Assembly (NCBI RefSeq): GCF_028476545.1
Contig: NW_026733049.1
Coordinates: 137,001 to 201,000, forward strand
Direction: 5' to 3'
Length of the DNA: 64,000 bases
DNA from: Physella acuta
Taxonomy: Eukaryota > Mollusca > Gastropoda > Physidae
Shown here piece after piece: positions 16,670 through 28,172 of this stretch. The translations under genes and the position numbers were made by a program. Below the pieces are notes generated by a model. The model did not search any database. It was given only the letters and a program-made list of their open reading frames with translations, and had not been told where the DNA came from. Each line of letters opens with the position of its first letter. Within the stretch, counting starts at the first letter, position 1.

Positions 16670-18425
16670 TTTCAATTCACTTTGTTACACTTTTTTAAAA
16701 GAATGATAAATTGTTCTTATTTGTATTATTGCTTTAGTTGCTTTGTTAAAATGATAGCTTTATTTGTATTATAACCTACTAACGCAAAGAGCGCTAAGGT
16801 TTCAAATTAGGACCAATCGAATACTTTTTGCACCATTGTTGAATTTTTTTCTGAGTTGATTTTCTGCGTTGATTTTCTGCTTGCGTGCGTCTGATATTGT
16901 TAGTTTGTGGTATTTATTTAAGTTCAGATTTACTACATACCTTACAGCTTCATTGATGTAGCTATGTAGATCAAGAATAAAAGAATAGCTTATTTGGTGC
17001 TCATTAGGATCCGAGATTTGCAGTCTTGTTGAAATCATTGTTTTCTATTTTACTAATAAATATGACACGTATTTATTTACGAAAACAATGTATAAAATGA
17101 AAGCTCAATGTAAACTAGAATGTTGCTATAAGTTGAGCGGAATTTTCAAAAATTAAGATATTGAAATATTCATCATCATCTTTTCTCTTTCGTGACCAAG
17201 AAACATGCGGCAGATGAATTAGAGTTAATCGGTTTCGGAGACCTCGACATATGAAGGGATAGTGTGGTCAGCACTAAGCTAAGGTGCTTACGTGAGTTAG
17301 GTACCTATCAGACTCTGGGACGTTCTACCTACTTGAATACGGTTTCAAAGATAAAGATTAAAAATAAGTAGTATATTGTATATTAATAATATAATTTGCA
17401 TTTGCAAATTAAATAATACTTCGTATTTTAGATTTTTTTTTAAACTTATAATGAAATGCGTTTTTACCTTGCGCAATCCAGTACAAAACCACTAAATGTT
17501 AAGGGAGTTATGCTGACACGCATTCAGAATAAGAGAAAAGAAGTGGAGTTTGATTAGTCATAACTTTAGAAAAGTAGTTAACAATACCACCAGTCAGAAG
17601 CGAAAGTGAAACAACGGGGAAGGGGGGGGGGGGGGTATTATGTCATATATGAGATTGTACGAGGGTTACATACGACTAGATTGTCATGGGTTGAGTTTTA
17701 ATAATAAATACATAAAAACGTTTATAATTACAAGCTTTTAAAAATGCACTAAAAAGAAGAAAATAATACAATTTTTATTAAATATAAAATAATTTTTTAA
17801 ATATAATAAATCTCCGGTTACTTTAAATATTTAAAACATTACATTCTTTAAATATATTAATACACTTCTATTTATATCACTATAATAAATATTATCAGAA
17901 TAATGTTAAATTAGAATTACTAATTAGAAATATGAGAGGAATTATTAAATATATATGATAATTATTTTAAAGAAATTAATATGCAAGTAAAATGCTAGAC
18001 TTATTTACTTCAAATATCGAGTTCAGTAAATACGTTTTTTAATTAAACCGGCAATGTGACGTTAATTAATGATAGCACACTAATTGCTGTTTACGTATTA
18101 ATATAGGTACAAAAATGTCATGTGTTTGTTTGTACACTAAGAATCAACAGTGTAAAGATGATAATCAGTTTATTGAAACATGATTTTTTTTTCAATTTTC
18201 AATTAGATTTCACGGCGTTGATATTGCATAGTATCAAGAAATGTTCCACATAGTGGTTTTCAATTGTTAAAACCAAATATATGTAAAAAAAATGAAACAC
18301 TAAAATTTTATTTAGAAATTTCATAAATGAGACGAATGCAGTGTAATCAAATATATAAAAAATTTAATAGACCACTCTAGCTAAATGGTTAATTAATTTA
18401 TACAACACACTACTTGGAACCTAGA
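16670..18425 (+). repeat. Arm X of a long inverted repeat (mate 29985-31840)
   Basis: The reverse complement of about 31600-31840 matches 16690-17000 (TTTTGCACCATTGTTG, GAGTTGATTTTCTGC, GGTTTCAAA...GGACC). About 29990-30960 matches 17390-18430 (GTTTGCAAATTAAAT, AAATGCGTTTTTAC, ATGCTGACA, ATGGTTAATTAATTTATACA). Similarity by eye is well below that of the SMB block. The middle differs: a SINE lies here at 17190-17345, unmatched sequence in the mate. No gene recognised. Confidence 0.7.
17190..17345 (-). mobile_element. SINE copy (3'-truncated or diverged)
   Basis: GGCAGATGAATTAGAGTTAATC, GACCTCGACATATGAAGGGAT and AGTGTGGTCAGCACTA match the shared SINE body; the tRNA-like head is poorly preserved. 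Confidence 0.55.
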
Positions 18426-18640
18426 GCTTAGAGACGTTGTGGTAAAAAGTAGAGCGTGCGTCTGCTAAATCGAAAGTCTGGAGTTCGATTCCCTGGTTAG
18501 AGTCGTAGCACGTCCCTGAGTCCACCCAGCTATAATGGGTACCTGACCTACGTTAGGGAAAGTTAAGGCGGCTGGTCATAGCGCTGACCACACAATCCCT
18601 TCATATTCCGAGGCCACGGAGACAGTTGAACTCTCCTTGA
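18425..18640 (+). mobile_element. tRNA-derived SINE
   Basis: The 5' tRNA-like head (GGTAAAAAGTAGAGCGTGCG...GGAGTTCGATTCCCTGG) has A- and B-box-like segments. The body reads GTAGCACGTCCCTGAGTCCA, ATGGGTACCTGACCTACG, GGCGGCTGGTCATAGCGC and GACCACACAATCCCTTCATA, and the tail reads AGACAGTTGAACTCTCCTTG. At least six more copies occur in this window on both strands. Confidence 0.8.
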
Positions 18641-19090
18641 CCTTTGGATTTGCTATAAGGCAGCTGTTGGTTGATTTTGGAGTTATTTATCCTAGAAGAT
18701 TTGCAGTTTCCTGCTTATTGATTTTTCTCGCGAATATTTGCGATATTTGCGATGCAATAAATTTTCATTTGAACTTTTTTTTTATAAAGAACTCCTCTTT
18801 AATGTTGTATATTTTTAATTAGATTTTTACTATCTTTAGCCTGTCTAAAATCGTATTACCTGTTATAAATTTAAACAATTTTTTGGGTAGAATGTTATCT
18901 TTATTTTATAACCCATTCTACACTAACAAATACTTTAAAATAAATTGTTAACTAATGATTAATACAGTTCACGTTGTTCGTTGATTTCCGGGGTAACTGT
19001 ACCTCAACCAGATAAAATAACAAACACAATCAAACATCACAAGACGTGTAAAAACAAAACAAAGTAGGTTTTGTAATATATTGAGAATTG
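18640..19090 (+). repeat. Arm Y of the inverted repeat around SMB gene 1 (mate 22970-23430)
   Basis: GGCAGCTGTTGGTTGATTTT, TTCTCGCGAATAT, GCAATAAATTTTCATTTGAA, AGAATGTTATCTTTATTTTA and CATCACAAGACGTGTA occur here and, in reverse complement and the same order, at 22970-23430. The arms bracket the SMB gene block. Small ORFs in both arms are short and not conserved as proteins. Confidence 0.85.
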
Positions 19091-19310
19091 TGAAGTCAAG
19101 GGAACTCACTCTTCTTGTATTAGTATTATATTTATAATGTTGTTTTTGAGTGATGCCCTTGTATTATTGTCTAGTACTTCCTGTTCCGGTTTCCATCATG
19201 GTGGCTGAGGCCCAATAAAGTTCTATATACAAACAGCATGGTTTCTATTGTCAGTGTTTCAATCTACCTCAGGTTTTTCTTCAGACCAAGACCTTAGTAG
19301 CTTAAACTGA
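19091..19310. other. Unclassified stretch, possible old element end
   Basis: Contains CTTCCTGTTCCGGTTTCCATC and GAGGCCCAATAAAGTTCTAT. It has the feel of a transcribed element end with AATAAA, but I see no partner copy, no termini and no ORF. Confidence 0.25.
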
Positions 19311-20417
19311 ATTAATAAAACATATAAACACATATTTTGTTAACTTTTTTATTTCTTTACAACAATTATACGACAATGAACATACAATAATGGCATGACA
19401 TTACTCATCAAGAATAAACAAATCCCCTGCGATAAATTTGTTCACAGGCTGCGAAAAAAAATTGATATAAAGTAATTAGACTATTTAAAATTTTGTGTCA
19501 CTAGGATGACCGGAGATCAAAATATTTATCATGAATCACTAGGACGAAATCCCTAGGGAGCGCGGAAGTCTCGAGAGCAATATAGTAGTAGCATACTAGA
19601 TCAGAAGTTTTCGGGCCGGTAGTACTTTGTAAATTTAACTCTTTAATAAAAAAAAGACCAAAACATGTATTTCAATGAATATAATTTCTTATTTTTAAAT
19701 ATTTAAAACAAATATTCAGTAATAACAATTTTTGCTTTTCTTTCTTTAAACCTGAAAGGGGAAAGAGCATTGTTGCTTCTCGATTGGGGGGGGGGGGGGG
19801 GAGTCGATGGTATGACGTCACGTGTCAATGGATTTTTTATTAAGGGATTGTTTTTGTTTTTTTAACAACGAGGCAGACATATCCTGGACAATGATTTTAA
19901 ATGTATATGACTGGGCCGGTCATTATGTTAAACCGTAACGGTACCTCGATGCGTATGAATATATCAAATAAGTGATTAACGATAAAGCACAATGGTATTG
20001 AAAGCAAACTTATATGATAAAGGATTTTACACCTACACAAAAACAACACCTACACAAAGCTACCTCAGTTATTTTATAACAAATATCTTTTAGTGAAAAT
20101 ACTTAACTTAATGCGCAAATTTCTAACATTTTTTTTTTTGTAAAAAAATAGTTGCTTTAATAGTAAATTAGTTTTGCTTTGAAACGAATTATTCAGAAAT
20201 TTTAATATAATATTTAGCACATAGGCTTTTTCATACTAAAGCTAGACCCAAAATGTTGAAAGCTGAAATAATTTACTATCTAGGTTTAAATAAATCAGAG
20301 AAAACATAAATACAAGTGTTTCCAACATTAAGATTTGATTGAAACGAACATAATATATCAGAAATGTGCTGATAGCGAGCCTACATTTGTAACTGTAGAC
20401 CACTACACATTATATGT

Positions 20418-22064
20418 TCAATATAAAATTAAAAGCATTACTAAGATGGAAATCAAATCACGAATTGATATTTTGTTTAGACGCGATTGATTAAAATATT
20501 GAAAACACCTGTGACTTGCGGGGTCATACAGTACAGGTTGAGTAACGTAGGTGTAGTTCTCTACACACGTAAACAAGCCACCAAACATGTAACAAAAGGA
20601 AAAATTACCAAACTGCACCCCAGCATGTAGCGAGTAATTCAACACGGTGTATTGTACTATGTCAATTTTTTTATATCTCTTCAAAATGTTGAAAGAGAAA
20701 TGATTATATTCTTGGTGAATCATCTCACGGGATTTGATCCTGAACTCTCTGTAAGCGGCTAAGTAAACAGCCAACGCCAATATCCTCTCTTCAACGACAT
20801 CTTTTAGATCTGCATAAATCATCATTTGACCAGCAGCCATTGTCATGTTTCTTCTTTCATTAAAAATAAATTCTGTCTGTTCGATTGTTTCAACATCCAG
20901 GCACAAAGGGTCCTTCGCCAAGCAAGCCAACAACACGGGTAGCTGAAGTAGTTCGGTCGCAGAGAAATTAAAATCGTCTTCTTGTAGAGCAATACTCAGG
21001 GGCCTTAACTTTTTACATCTTCCGTCTGCCCGTAGAGAGTTATCTTGCATACAGCTCAGAACCTTGCAGGTGTTATTCTCAAAAATATTGTCAAGATTTT
21101 CTAGTTGTCCTATGTGGCAAACCGCCTGAGACCACGTGGCTGCGCCTTGGTTGACCACGTGGGATGTCAGAACTATCCTAGCCTCGTCCAGGAGGTTAAA
21201 TGTTATTTTTAAACGTATCCTGTCAGGAGTGAAGTCATTTATGTTAAATAGTGTGTCGTTGTATCCGCCGTTACAGAAGTAACAGTATGGATTGCGGTAG
21301 TAGGTTTTGATATTTTTCTTTACCGTGTACACGTAGCTTGGATCATTCAAACACAGGAGTTCAATTCCGTTGTCTGATTCGCTTGAATTATTGCACGTCT
21401 GAATCAAATTGGGTATGCAATTGGGATGCAGTGTAAATGATGGTGGTGGTAAGTATACGAGTGCTTCGATCGAAATCTGATCGTCTTTAGGCTTCATATT
21501 ATCATCTTCTAATACCATACTCTGAGGTAGAATCGGCTCCCATAACTTAAAATGTGTACTCGAATTCATGTTGCATCGATACACGGACATGTTTTGAAAC
21601 ACGATACCGGTATCTGTGTCAGTGACGGGACTTTTCTCTAAAGCCGTCAGTAATGTGACATTATTTGATAAAGAAAAACCGGAAGTACTTCTAGCAGGCT
21701 CGGAGACGACCTTTGTATTAGGTTCTGTGACCTGTGCATTGATTCCGATCCGTCTTTTGTTAAGATCTGGTGGAATTAGGCAAGAAGACACCATGGCGAA
21801 TTCGTTATTGGAACAGGTAAAATCATGGTGAAGGAATCTCTCGTATAGTGCCAATGAGTTTTCGTAGAGTTCGGGACAATCGTTCTCGAAATTTTCACAG
21901 CAGTTATTCATAAGGACACAGTCGCCACGACATGAGCAGGGAACGTGTTGCACACTGCCACATATAGTTTGACAACTCCGCTCAAGCCGCAAGTCTAGCC
22001 CGGCGACTTGCCAAACCACTAGCAAAAATATGCGAATGGATAGTTCTGTTTGAAATAGGTTCAT
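20418..22064 (-). CDS. Somatomedin-B domain protein, copy 1 (548 aa, intronless)
   Basis: Signal peptide at about residues 9-23 (IRIFLLVVWQVAGL). Next comes one SMB domain with eight Cys at residues 31, 35, 43, 45, 49, 55, 56 and 63, including the diagnostic adjacent pair and CSCRGDC. A Ser/Thr- and N-glycosylation-rich linker and a long Cys-containing region follow, the latter with NPYCYFCNG near residue 262. The C-terminus is hydrophobic (ISILVMLLILY) with no charged tail, so a GPI signal or an end-anchor is possible. The CxxCNG segment after an SMB domain recalls ectodomains of invertebrate Methuselah/adhesion-type GPCRs, but there is no seven-helix part; that link is inference. On the minus strand TTTTTTAG precedes the ATG by a few bases, so a 5' UTR intron may end there. 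Function unknown; probably cell-surface or secreted. Confidence 0.85.
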   Translation of the reverse strand: MNLFQTELSIRIFLLVVWQVAGLDLRLERSCQTICGSVQHVPCSCRGDCVLMNNCCENFENDCPELYENSLALYERFLHHDFTCSNNEFAMVSSCLIPPDLNKRRIGINAQVTEPNTKVVSEPARSTSGFSLSNNVTLLTALEKSPVTDTDTGIVFQNMSVYRCNMNSSTHFKLWEPILPQSMVLEDDNMKPKDDQISIEALVYLPPPSFTLHPNCIPNLIQTCNNSSESDNGIELLCLNDPSYVYTVKKNIKTYYRNPYCYFCNGGYNDTLFNINDFTPDRIRLKITFNLLDEARIVLTSHVVNQGAATWSQAVCHIGQLENLDNIFENNTCKVLSCMQDNSLRADGRCKKLRPLSIALQEDDFNFSATELLQLPVLLACLAKDPLCLDVETIEQTEFIFNERRNMTMAAGQMMIYADLKDVVEERILALAVYLAAYREFRIKSREMIHQEYNHFSFNILKRYKKIDIVQYTVLNYSLHAGVQFGNFSFCYMFGGLFTCVENYTYVTQPVLYDPASHRCFQYFNQSRLNKISIRDLISILVMLLILY

Positions 22065-22734
22065 TTTTAACTAAAAAATAAATAATACTAAAGTAAATGT
22101 TAACGTGATTTTAAAAAAAAACTCAAAATTTTAGTTACAGAAATTAATTTCAAAACAAAAACAGGCAAAAACTTGTTAAAAAAACACAAAGACCTCAGCT
22201 TTTTGTTAAGACACAAAAACTTGGCTTATAAAGGGAATTTTTTGAACATGATATCCTTTATTGTGCCTACAATTTCCAAATTAAAATTATTAATTAAAAT
22301 ATAATATGAAAATGTAACCATATCGATTACTATCTAGTAAGTTTAAAATGCAATGAATACATCATTTATTTAATGTGAAGATAGATTTCTTAAACAAAAT
22401 ATTCTTGTATTTACTGTGTGTGTTAACAAGACACCTACAATGTAACGTGAATTAATTATGGCGGAATAATGATCTTTTTTTAATACATGATAGGTATGAA
22501 ATTTCAACGTCTTGAGACTGTGCGTTTTTCAAAAAAATATTGCGACATTGTGATGCTTTATTTTTTTCCATATTGGCTTTAAAGTTGGCATGCTATACAC
22601 AAAATGTCACGAATCATTCAAGATTAATTCACGATCTACACAGAGTTTATACACCACATGAGTTAACGAACCATACAAGATTGCACGCATCTCTCAAAAT
22701 AGCTTGTCACACACAAGTTTTCACTCACCACTCT

Positions 22735-22960
22735 AAATTTCCCTCACCACACTAGATTTACCTCACCACACTAGATTTACCTCACCACACTAGATTTACC
22801 TCACCACACTAGATTTACCTCACCACACTAGATATTCGCCAGGCACACGACTTTACCTCACAACACAATATATTATGCTACGCAGACGACTTTACCTCAC
22901 CACACTAAATATTACGTTACGCACACGACTTTACCTCACCACACTAGAAAAACACTGAAG
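22735..22960. repeat. Short tandem array upstream of SMB gene 1
   Basis: About five units of ACCTCACCACACTAGATTT (20-21 bp) and then three longer, diverged units of the 39-bp type seen at 35415-36000. The TTACGTCA core of the longer type is not kept here (TTACGTTA and TTATGCTA instead). Confidence 0.85.
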
Positions 22961-22969
22961 AACAATCTA

Positions 22970-23430
22970 CTTTGTGTTGTTCTTATACACGTCTTGTGAT
23001 GTGAGATTGTAGCCTACTTATTATTTTATCTGGTTGAGATACAGTTACCCCGAAAATCAACTTAACAACGTGAACTGAATCAATATTTAGTTTACAATTT
23101 ATTTTGGAGTATTTATGAGTGTAGAATGTGTTATAAAATAAAGATAACATTCTACCTAAAAAATTGTTTTAAATTTAAAACAGACAATACGATTTTAGAT
23201 AAGCTTAAAATAGTTAAAATCTAATGAAAGATATACAACATTAAAGAGGTGTTCTATATGCAAAAAAAAAAAGTTCAAATGAAAATTTATTGCATCGCAA
23301 ATATTACACATATTCGCGAGAAAAATCAATAAGCAAGAATCTGCAAATCTTCTAGGAGAAATAACTCCAAAATCAACCAACAGCTGCCTTATAGTTTTTT
23401 TCTTAGATGGACAAAGCAAATCCAAAAAGA
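22970..23430 (-). repeat. Arm Y' of the inverted repeat around SMB gene 1
   Basis: Reverse complement of 18640-19090 with the same block order. Its outer end lies about 70 bases from the insertion point of the LTR element, so the element split the Y'-X' arm. Confidence 0.85.
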
Positions 23431-23504
23431 AAAGCAGCCTAAAATCAGAATCATCGGCATATATGGTGTATTACAAGTTGACACGTAATACTTAATTGAG
23501 TTGG

Positions 23505-24290
23505 TGTGACCTACTTAGGTCGAGTCATTTTTATTTTGACATTGTATAATTCCTTATATGGAATGATGGTGTAACACCTGGGGTTTTTCCACTGACTTAT
23601 TAAGGTGTTTGAGACATAGAAATTTTCCATTAAATTCTGATTGAATGATTCTGATCAGATGATTATCCCAACCAATGGCGACATGAGTTGAGGATAACCT
23701 CCCCTGTCACAGAAGTCTTTAATTGCACTGCACACTCGCAATACGAGGCAGTTTTATCTTGACCTGGCAGTCTACGAGGCCGTTTTACCTTGTTCAGGCA
23801 GCCGTCCATATTGTCCGGCTATAGACCCTGACCATTTGAACGTGAGAGTACTTAAGACCTGTGTGTGCCTTGCTTTCTTCAGTTGATTTAGTCTTCTAGT
23901 TTAATATTACTGGTCGTTAAGTAATTCCTGAAGCTACAGCCGTGTTGTGTGGCCTGTGGCTGTTTTTTTTGACAGTGTAGAACTCTGTGATAGTGTTATT
24001 TCCTGCATTTTGTAAGTTGGGTTTTTGATATTTTATACATTAAATATTTTATCTAGTTCATCTTTGTGTTCTGCCACAATTGAGTTCGCTGATTAAAAGG
24101 TCGTATGTAGATTGGATGAGTGTTAATTACAATAGTACCACTAGCCTCCCTAGACATTAAGTTCGAGCCCTAGTGGGTCGTTGTGTTAAGTGTTCATCCA
24201 CTTAGGCCGTAAGGCATTTGCATATGACCCCGAAAAAAGAATCCGGGGACGTTCTCCTTCTATTTAGCTGATAGATAGGTTAACGTTACA
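23505..24290 (+). repeat. 5' LTR
   Basis: 786 bp, TGTGACCTAC... to ...GTTAACGTTACA; equal in length to the 3' LTR and almost identical to it. Confidence 0.95.
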
Positions 24291-24524
24291 AAGTGGGAGC
24301 TCGCCGAGATTTAATCTGTCGTTCCAGTTGTTGGTCATATCAGTTGAATACTAAGTTTAGTCTGGTCTAGTTGTTTTTTATATCCAGTAGCGCAGTGTTC
24401 TTACAACGCGCGCTCAGGCTAGAGTATCTAGGTCAAAATAGCCAGACGTGTTGTCCTACATTTAGAGGTCAAGTACACGGCCCAACGCTGTGTATTAATT
24501 TAAAGAATCTAGGCTTGTTGTGAT

Positions 24525-27500
24525 TTGAAAGTTAGAGTTATGGAGTCTTTTTTGGCTAATCCTACTGTTGAAGATGTAGAAAAGTTGAGTAGAAAAGTTT
24601 TGGTTAGTGTTGTTAAGGAATTGAAATTGGATTATTCTGTTACGCAGAAGTCAGAGGTGTTGAGAGATAAAATTGTTGTTCATTTCATTAATGAAGGAGT
24701 ATTTGACGAAAGTTTGTTAGCTAGTGTGTTGCTCCGCGAGGAGAAATCTATAGAAGAGAGGGAGCTTCTATTAAAAGAAAAGGAGTTTGAAACTAAAAGT
24801 GCTCTAGAGAAACAGGAGTTAGAGGCTAAAATTGCTTTAGATAAGAGGAGGTTGGAATTAGAGTTTGGTCAAGTTAGTGATGTCACTTCTCAGGTAGATC
24901 CAAAAAAGTTGTCGGTAGGGCAAGTGATTGCCAAATTTGGGAAATTAGTTCCGAAATTTGATGAAACAGATTTGGTCGTTTTCTTTAACTCGTTTGAGAG
25001 TTTAGCGAAGACATGTGAATGGCCCGAAACTTCCATTACTGCTTTATTGAGCTCTGTCCTTACTGGGAAAGCTGCAAAAACATACCAGGCACTCTCTCAC
25101 GACGTTCAAAATAACTATAGTTTGGTCAAGACTGCCATTTTAAAGGCCTACGCACTGACGCCCGAGGCCTATCGGACAAAATTCCGAACACTCCGCAAGT
25201 TACCCACACAATCATATGTGGAATTTCTCTTTGAAAAGGAGAAAATATTCTCAAGGTGGCTACACTCTGAGGAAGTTTCTGAGTTTGAGAAACTCAGGTC
25301 ACTTATCCTAAGGGAAGAATTCCTATCGTCCCTGCCTGAAGAGATACGACTACACATACTGGATAACAAGATAACTGACATCCAGAAGGCTGCTGAGTCG
25401 GCTGACACATATATGTTGGTGCATAAGAAACCACCAGTGTCAGGAAACCGCCTCAACCCCGTGCTTCCCCTTTTTGGCAGCAATCATCCTGTTGGCCAAC
25501 ATTTGAAGGCATCACAGTCCAGAGAGAAACCAAGATCAACTCTCAATCGTCGAGCAGTATGCCAGTTCTGCAAAAGGCCTGGTCATCTTGTCAAAGACTG
25601 TTACAAACGTCTTCAGAATAACAGAGAGGTGGTGCGTACTTCCGCGCACTATGCTCTATCCCCTCAAGCAGCCAGTTCAACTATGAACTCTAGAATTCAA
25701 AAGGACTCTAACCCTAAGTGTCCGCAAGAAGGTAGTCAAGTCTCCACACATTATGTGCAGTCACATTTTGACTGTTCTCGCCACCATCCAGTTTCTTCCG
25801 AGTCTACCGATCTCGAGGGATCGAGAAAAGTTGACTTTTCATCTTTTATTGCCGAAGCCATCATTAGTAAACCAGGTGATCCGTTGTCTCAGAAGAATAT
25901 CACCGTCCTAAGAGACACCGGAGCGTCACAATCACTCCTTTTGAAAAGTTCAATGGACATTACACCAGAGACGAACACCGGAAAGATTTCCATTATCCAG
26001 GGAGTGGGGACAAAATCTACTGTCGTCCCTCTACACAAGTTTGCCCTGAAACATCATCTCGTCGAAGGTGAAGTCATTTTAGGTGTGATAGATAGTATTC
26101 CTGTCCCAGGAGTACACCTACTTCTAGGGAATGACCTTGCGGGAAGCAAAGTATACCCCTGTACGGTTTCAGACCCTTTGTCAACAGTTCCAGATAATGA
26201 TAATGAACTGTATCCTGCATGTGCGGTGACAAGAAGCCAGACCAAACAATTGGCTGACACAACGTCTGAACCACACCCGCCATCATCGTCAAGAAATTCG
26301 ACTCCCAAACTGGAGTCTATGCTTCCAGAAAACACAAGCCTGGGCTTACCCCTGAGAATATCTCAGGAAGACATCATTAAAGCTCAACAAGTCGACGCGG
26401 AACTCAAAGCAACGGTCGAAAAATCTCTATCATCTGACGATGGAGAATATTTCGCCGAGAACGGCCTCTTCTTTCGTCGCGCTATACCAGTGATTGCCTC
26501 ACCGGCCGAACCATGGTTGGGTAAAAACCAGCTGTGGGTCCCTCCACCTTATCGGCACGAAATACTTAAGCTGGCACATGACCATCCAATGTCAGCGCAC
26601 CCAGGTGTCACTAAAACGACGGTGAAGATCAAAGAACTGTTCTTTTGGCCCAAAATGAGAAAAGATGTGTCGCGTTACTGTAGAAGTTGCACGAACTGTC
26701 AGTTGGCCGGAAAGCCAAACCAGACAATTCCTAAGGCCCCTTTGAGTCCGATTCCTGTATTAGAAGAACCCTTTTCAAAAATCGTCATGGACTGTGTAGG
26801 TCCCTTGCCTAAAACCAAGGCGGGCAACGAGTACCTACTTACCTTTATGTGTTCAAGTACCCGTTTTCCCGAGGCGATTCCCTTACGGAACATTAAGGCA
26901 AAGACTGTAGTCAGAGCCATGACCCGGTTCTTCACTACCTTTGGATTACCTAGAATCGTGCAAACAGATCAAGGCAGCAACTTCACCAGTCACCATTTTC
27001 AGGAAGCGCTAGCCAAGCTAGGCGTTACCCACATCACCAGCTCAGCCTACCACCCTCAGTCTCAAGGCGTACTTGAGAGGTTCCACCAAACCCTCAAAAC
27101 CATGCTAAGGACATTCGCTAATAGTAACACCCAATGGGATGAGTCTGTTCCTTGGATTATTTTCGCCGCGAGGGACTGTGTCCAGGACTCTTTAGGCTAC
27201 TCGCCTTTTCAACTTGTGTTTGGACATTCTGTCCGTGGCCCCCTGAAGCTGATACATGAACGGTGGACAGGTACCAGTGATCATCCAGTGGAAAACTTCG
27301 ACGATTTTCACGTTCGACTGAAAGCCGTGTGCGAAATGGCTCACAAGAACTTAAGAAAGGCCCAAGTGAGAATGAAAGGACTGTATGATAAGAGTTCTTG
27401 TAAACGAACATTCAATCCAGGCGACAAAGTTCTTGTGCTAGTACCTAATCTGAACAATGCGTTATCCTTGAGATATTGTGGACCCTTTACTGTGCATTCA

Positions 27501-28172
27501 AAATTAAGTGATTTGAACTATGTTGTCAATACGCCCGACAGAAGAAAGAAACAAACAGTGTATCATGTTAACTCACTGAAAAAATATTATGATAATTGTA
27601 ACAATTTTCAATCCACAGCTAAAATTAATTTACCTGTATGCTCAAATGTTTCTGATGATGTGATACATGATAAATTGAAACCCCCAAAATTGGTAAATTC
27701 TTCCTTTTTAGATAATTTGAATGTCCACCTTATGCATTTGTCCACAGAGGAAAGCCATAGATTGTCTCAGTTATTTGAGACATTTCCCTCTATTTTTGGG
27801 GATGTCCCCAAAGAATCGAAGGTTCCACCTCATGATGTAGACGTTGGTGACGCAAAACCCATTAAACAACACCCCTATAGAGTTAACCCTGAAAAAGCTG
27901 CTTTGATAAAAGATGAAATTGATTATATGCTCAAGAATGATATCATTGAGCCCAGTTTCAGCAACTGGAGTTCCCCATGTCTCCCAGTCCCGAAAGACGG
28001 TGGATCTTTCAGGTTTGTGACCGACTTTAGGAAGGTGAATACGCTCACCAAAGCTGATTCCTATCCCTTACCTCGGATAGAGGACGTTATTGATAAAGTG
28101 GGTCAGGCTAAGATAATTTCACACATTAAGGGTAGTGATAATGTTGTGGCTGATTGTTTGTCAAGGATGTAA
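24525..28172 (+). CDS. Gag-Pol ORF of the LTR retrotransposon (1215 aa, incomplete pol)
   Basis: Fossil-element ORF. Parts in order: a coiled, charged N-terminal gag region; a retrotransposon gag domain at about residues 130-290; a CCHC zinc knuckle (CQFCKRPGHLVKDC) near residue 347; an aspartic protease (RDTGAS) near 465; the integrase HHCC zinc-binding region at about 680-740 and catalytic core at about 750-910 (MDCVGPLP, TDQGSNF, HPQSQGVLERF); a C-terminal integrase region; then the start of reverse transcriptase (PYRVNPEKAALIKDEIDYML) and a final segment with the RNase H-like VVADCLSRM. The pol region is shorter than in intact relatives. Confidence 0.9.
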   Translation: MKVRVMESFLANPTVEDVEKLSRKVLVSVVKELKLDYSVTQKSEVLRDKIVVHFINEGVFDESLLASVLLREEKSIEERELLLKEKEFETKSALEKQELEAKIALDKRRLELEFGQVSDVTSQVDPKKLSVGQVIAKFGKLVPKFDETDLVVFFNSFESLAKTCEWPETSITALLSSVLTGKAAKTYQALSHDVQNNYSLVKTAILKAYALTPEAYRTKFRTLRKLPTQSYVEFLFEKEKIFSRWLHSEEVSEFEKLRSLILREEFLSSLPEEIRLHILDNKITDIQKAAESADTYMLVHKKPPVSGNRLNPVLPLFGSNHPVGQHLKASQSREKPRSTLNRRAVCQFCKRPGHLVKDCYKRLQNNREVVRTSAHYALSPQAASSTMNSRIQKDSNPKCPQEGSQVSTHYVQSHFDCSRHHPVSSESTDLEGSRKVDFSSFIAEAIISKPGDPLSQKNITVLRDTGASQSLLLKSSMDITPETNTGKISIIQGVGTKSTVVPLHKFALKHHLVEGEVILGVIDSIPVPGVHLLLGNDLAGSKVYPCTVSDPLSTVPDNDNELYPACAVTRSQTKQLADTTSEPHPPSSSRNSTPKLESMLPENTSLGLPLRISQEDIIKAQQVDAELKATVEKSLSSDDGEYFAENGLFFRRAIPVIASPAEPWLGKNQLWVPPPYRHEILKLAHDHPMSAHPGVTKTTVKIKELFFWPKMRKDVSRYCRSCTNCQLAGKPNQTIPKAPLSPIPVLEEPFSKIVMDCVGPLPKTKAGNEYLLTFMCSSTRFPEAIPLRNIKAKTVVRAMTRFFTTFGLPRIVQTDQGSNFTSHHFQEALAKLGVTHITSSAYHPQSQGVLERFHQTLKTMLRTFANSNTQWDESVPWIIFAARDCVQDSLGYSPFQLVFGHSVRGPLKLIHERWTGTSDHPVENFDDFHVRLKAVCEMAHKNLRKAQVRMKGLYDKSSCKRTFNPGDKVLVLVPNLNNALSLRYCGPFTVHSKLSDLNYVVNTPDRRKKQTVYHVNSLKKYYDNCNNFQSTAKINLPVCSNVSDDVIHDKLKPPKLVNSSFLDNLNVHLMHLSTEESHRLSQLFETFPSIFGDVPKESKVPPHDVDVGDAKPIKQHPYRVNPEKAALIKDEIDYMLKNDIIEPSFSNWSSPCLPVPKDGGSFRFVTDFRKVNTLTKADSYPLPRIEDVIDKVGQAKIISHIKGSDNVVADCLSRM

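Larger units (their letters stand above)
19311..22960. repeat. SMB gene block, copy 1 (direct duplicate of 31851-36000)
   Basis: Starts TTAATAAAACATATAAACAC, as the other copy does at 31851 (one base different). Similarity runs through the 3' flank, the SMB gene, its 5' flank and the start of a tandem-repeat array. Differences: the array is much shorter here, and the second copy has extra sequence near 32350-32450. About 19787-19802 is a poly-G run. Confidence 0.9.

Noticed and set aside
16802-17038. 78-codon minus-strand ORF in arm X
   Set aside because: Not preserved in the inverted copy X', and no domain or splice context.
18430-18500. Possible genuine tRNA gene
   Set aside because: Box A and B segments are present, but the stem pairing is poor and the segment continues into the body shared by at least six other copies, so it is a SINE head.
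19091-19310. Possible solo LTR
   Set aside because: AATAAA and a transcribed look, but no matching partner, clear TG/CA ends or target duplication.
25169-25483. ORFs antisense to the retrotransposon polyprotein
   Set aside because: Shadows of the sense coding region, no family resemblance.
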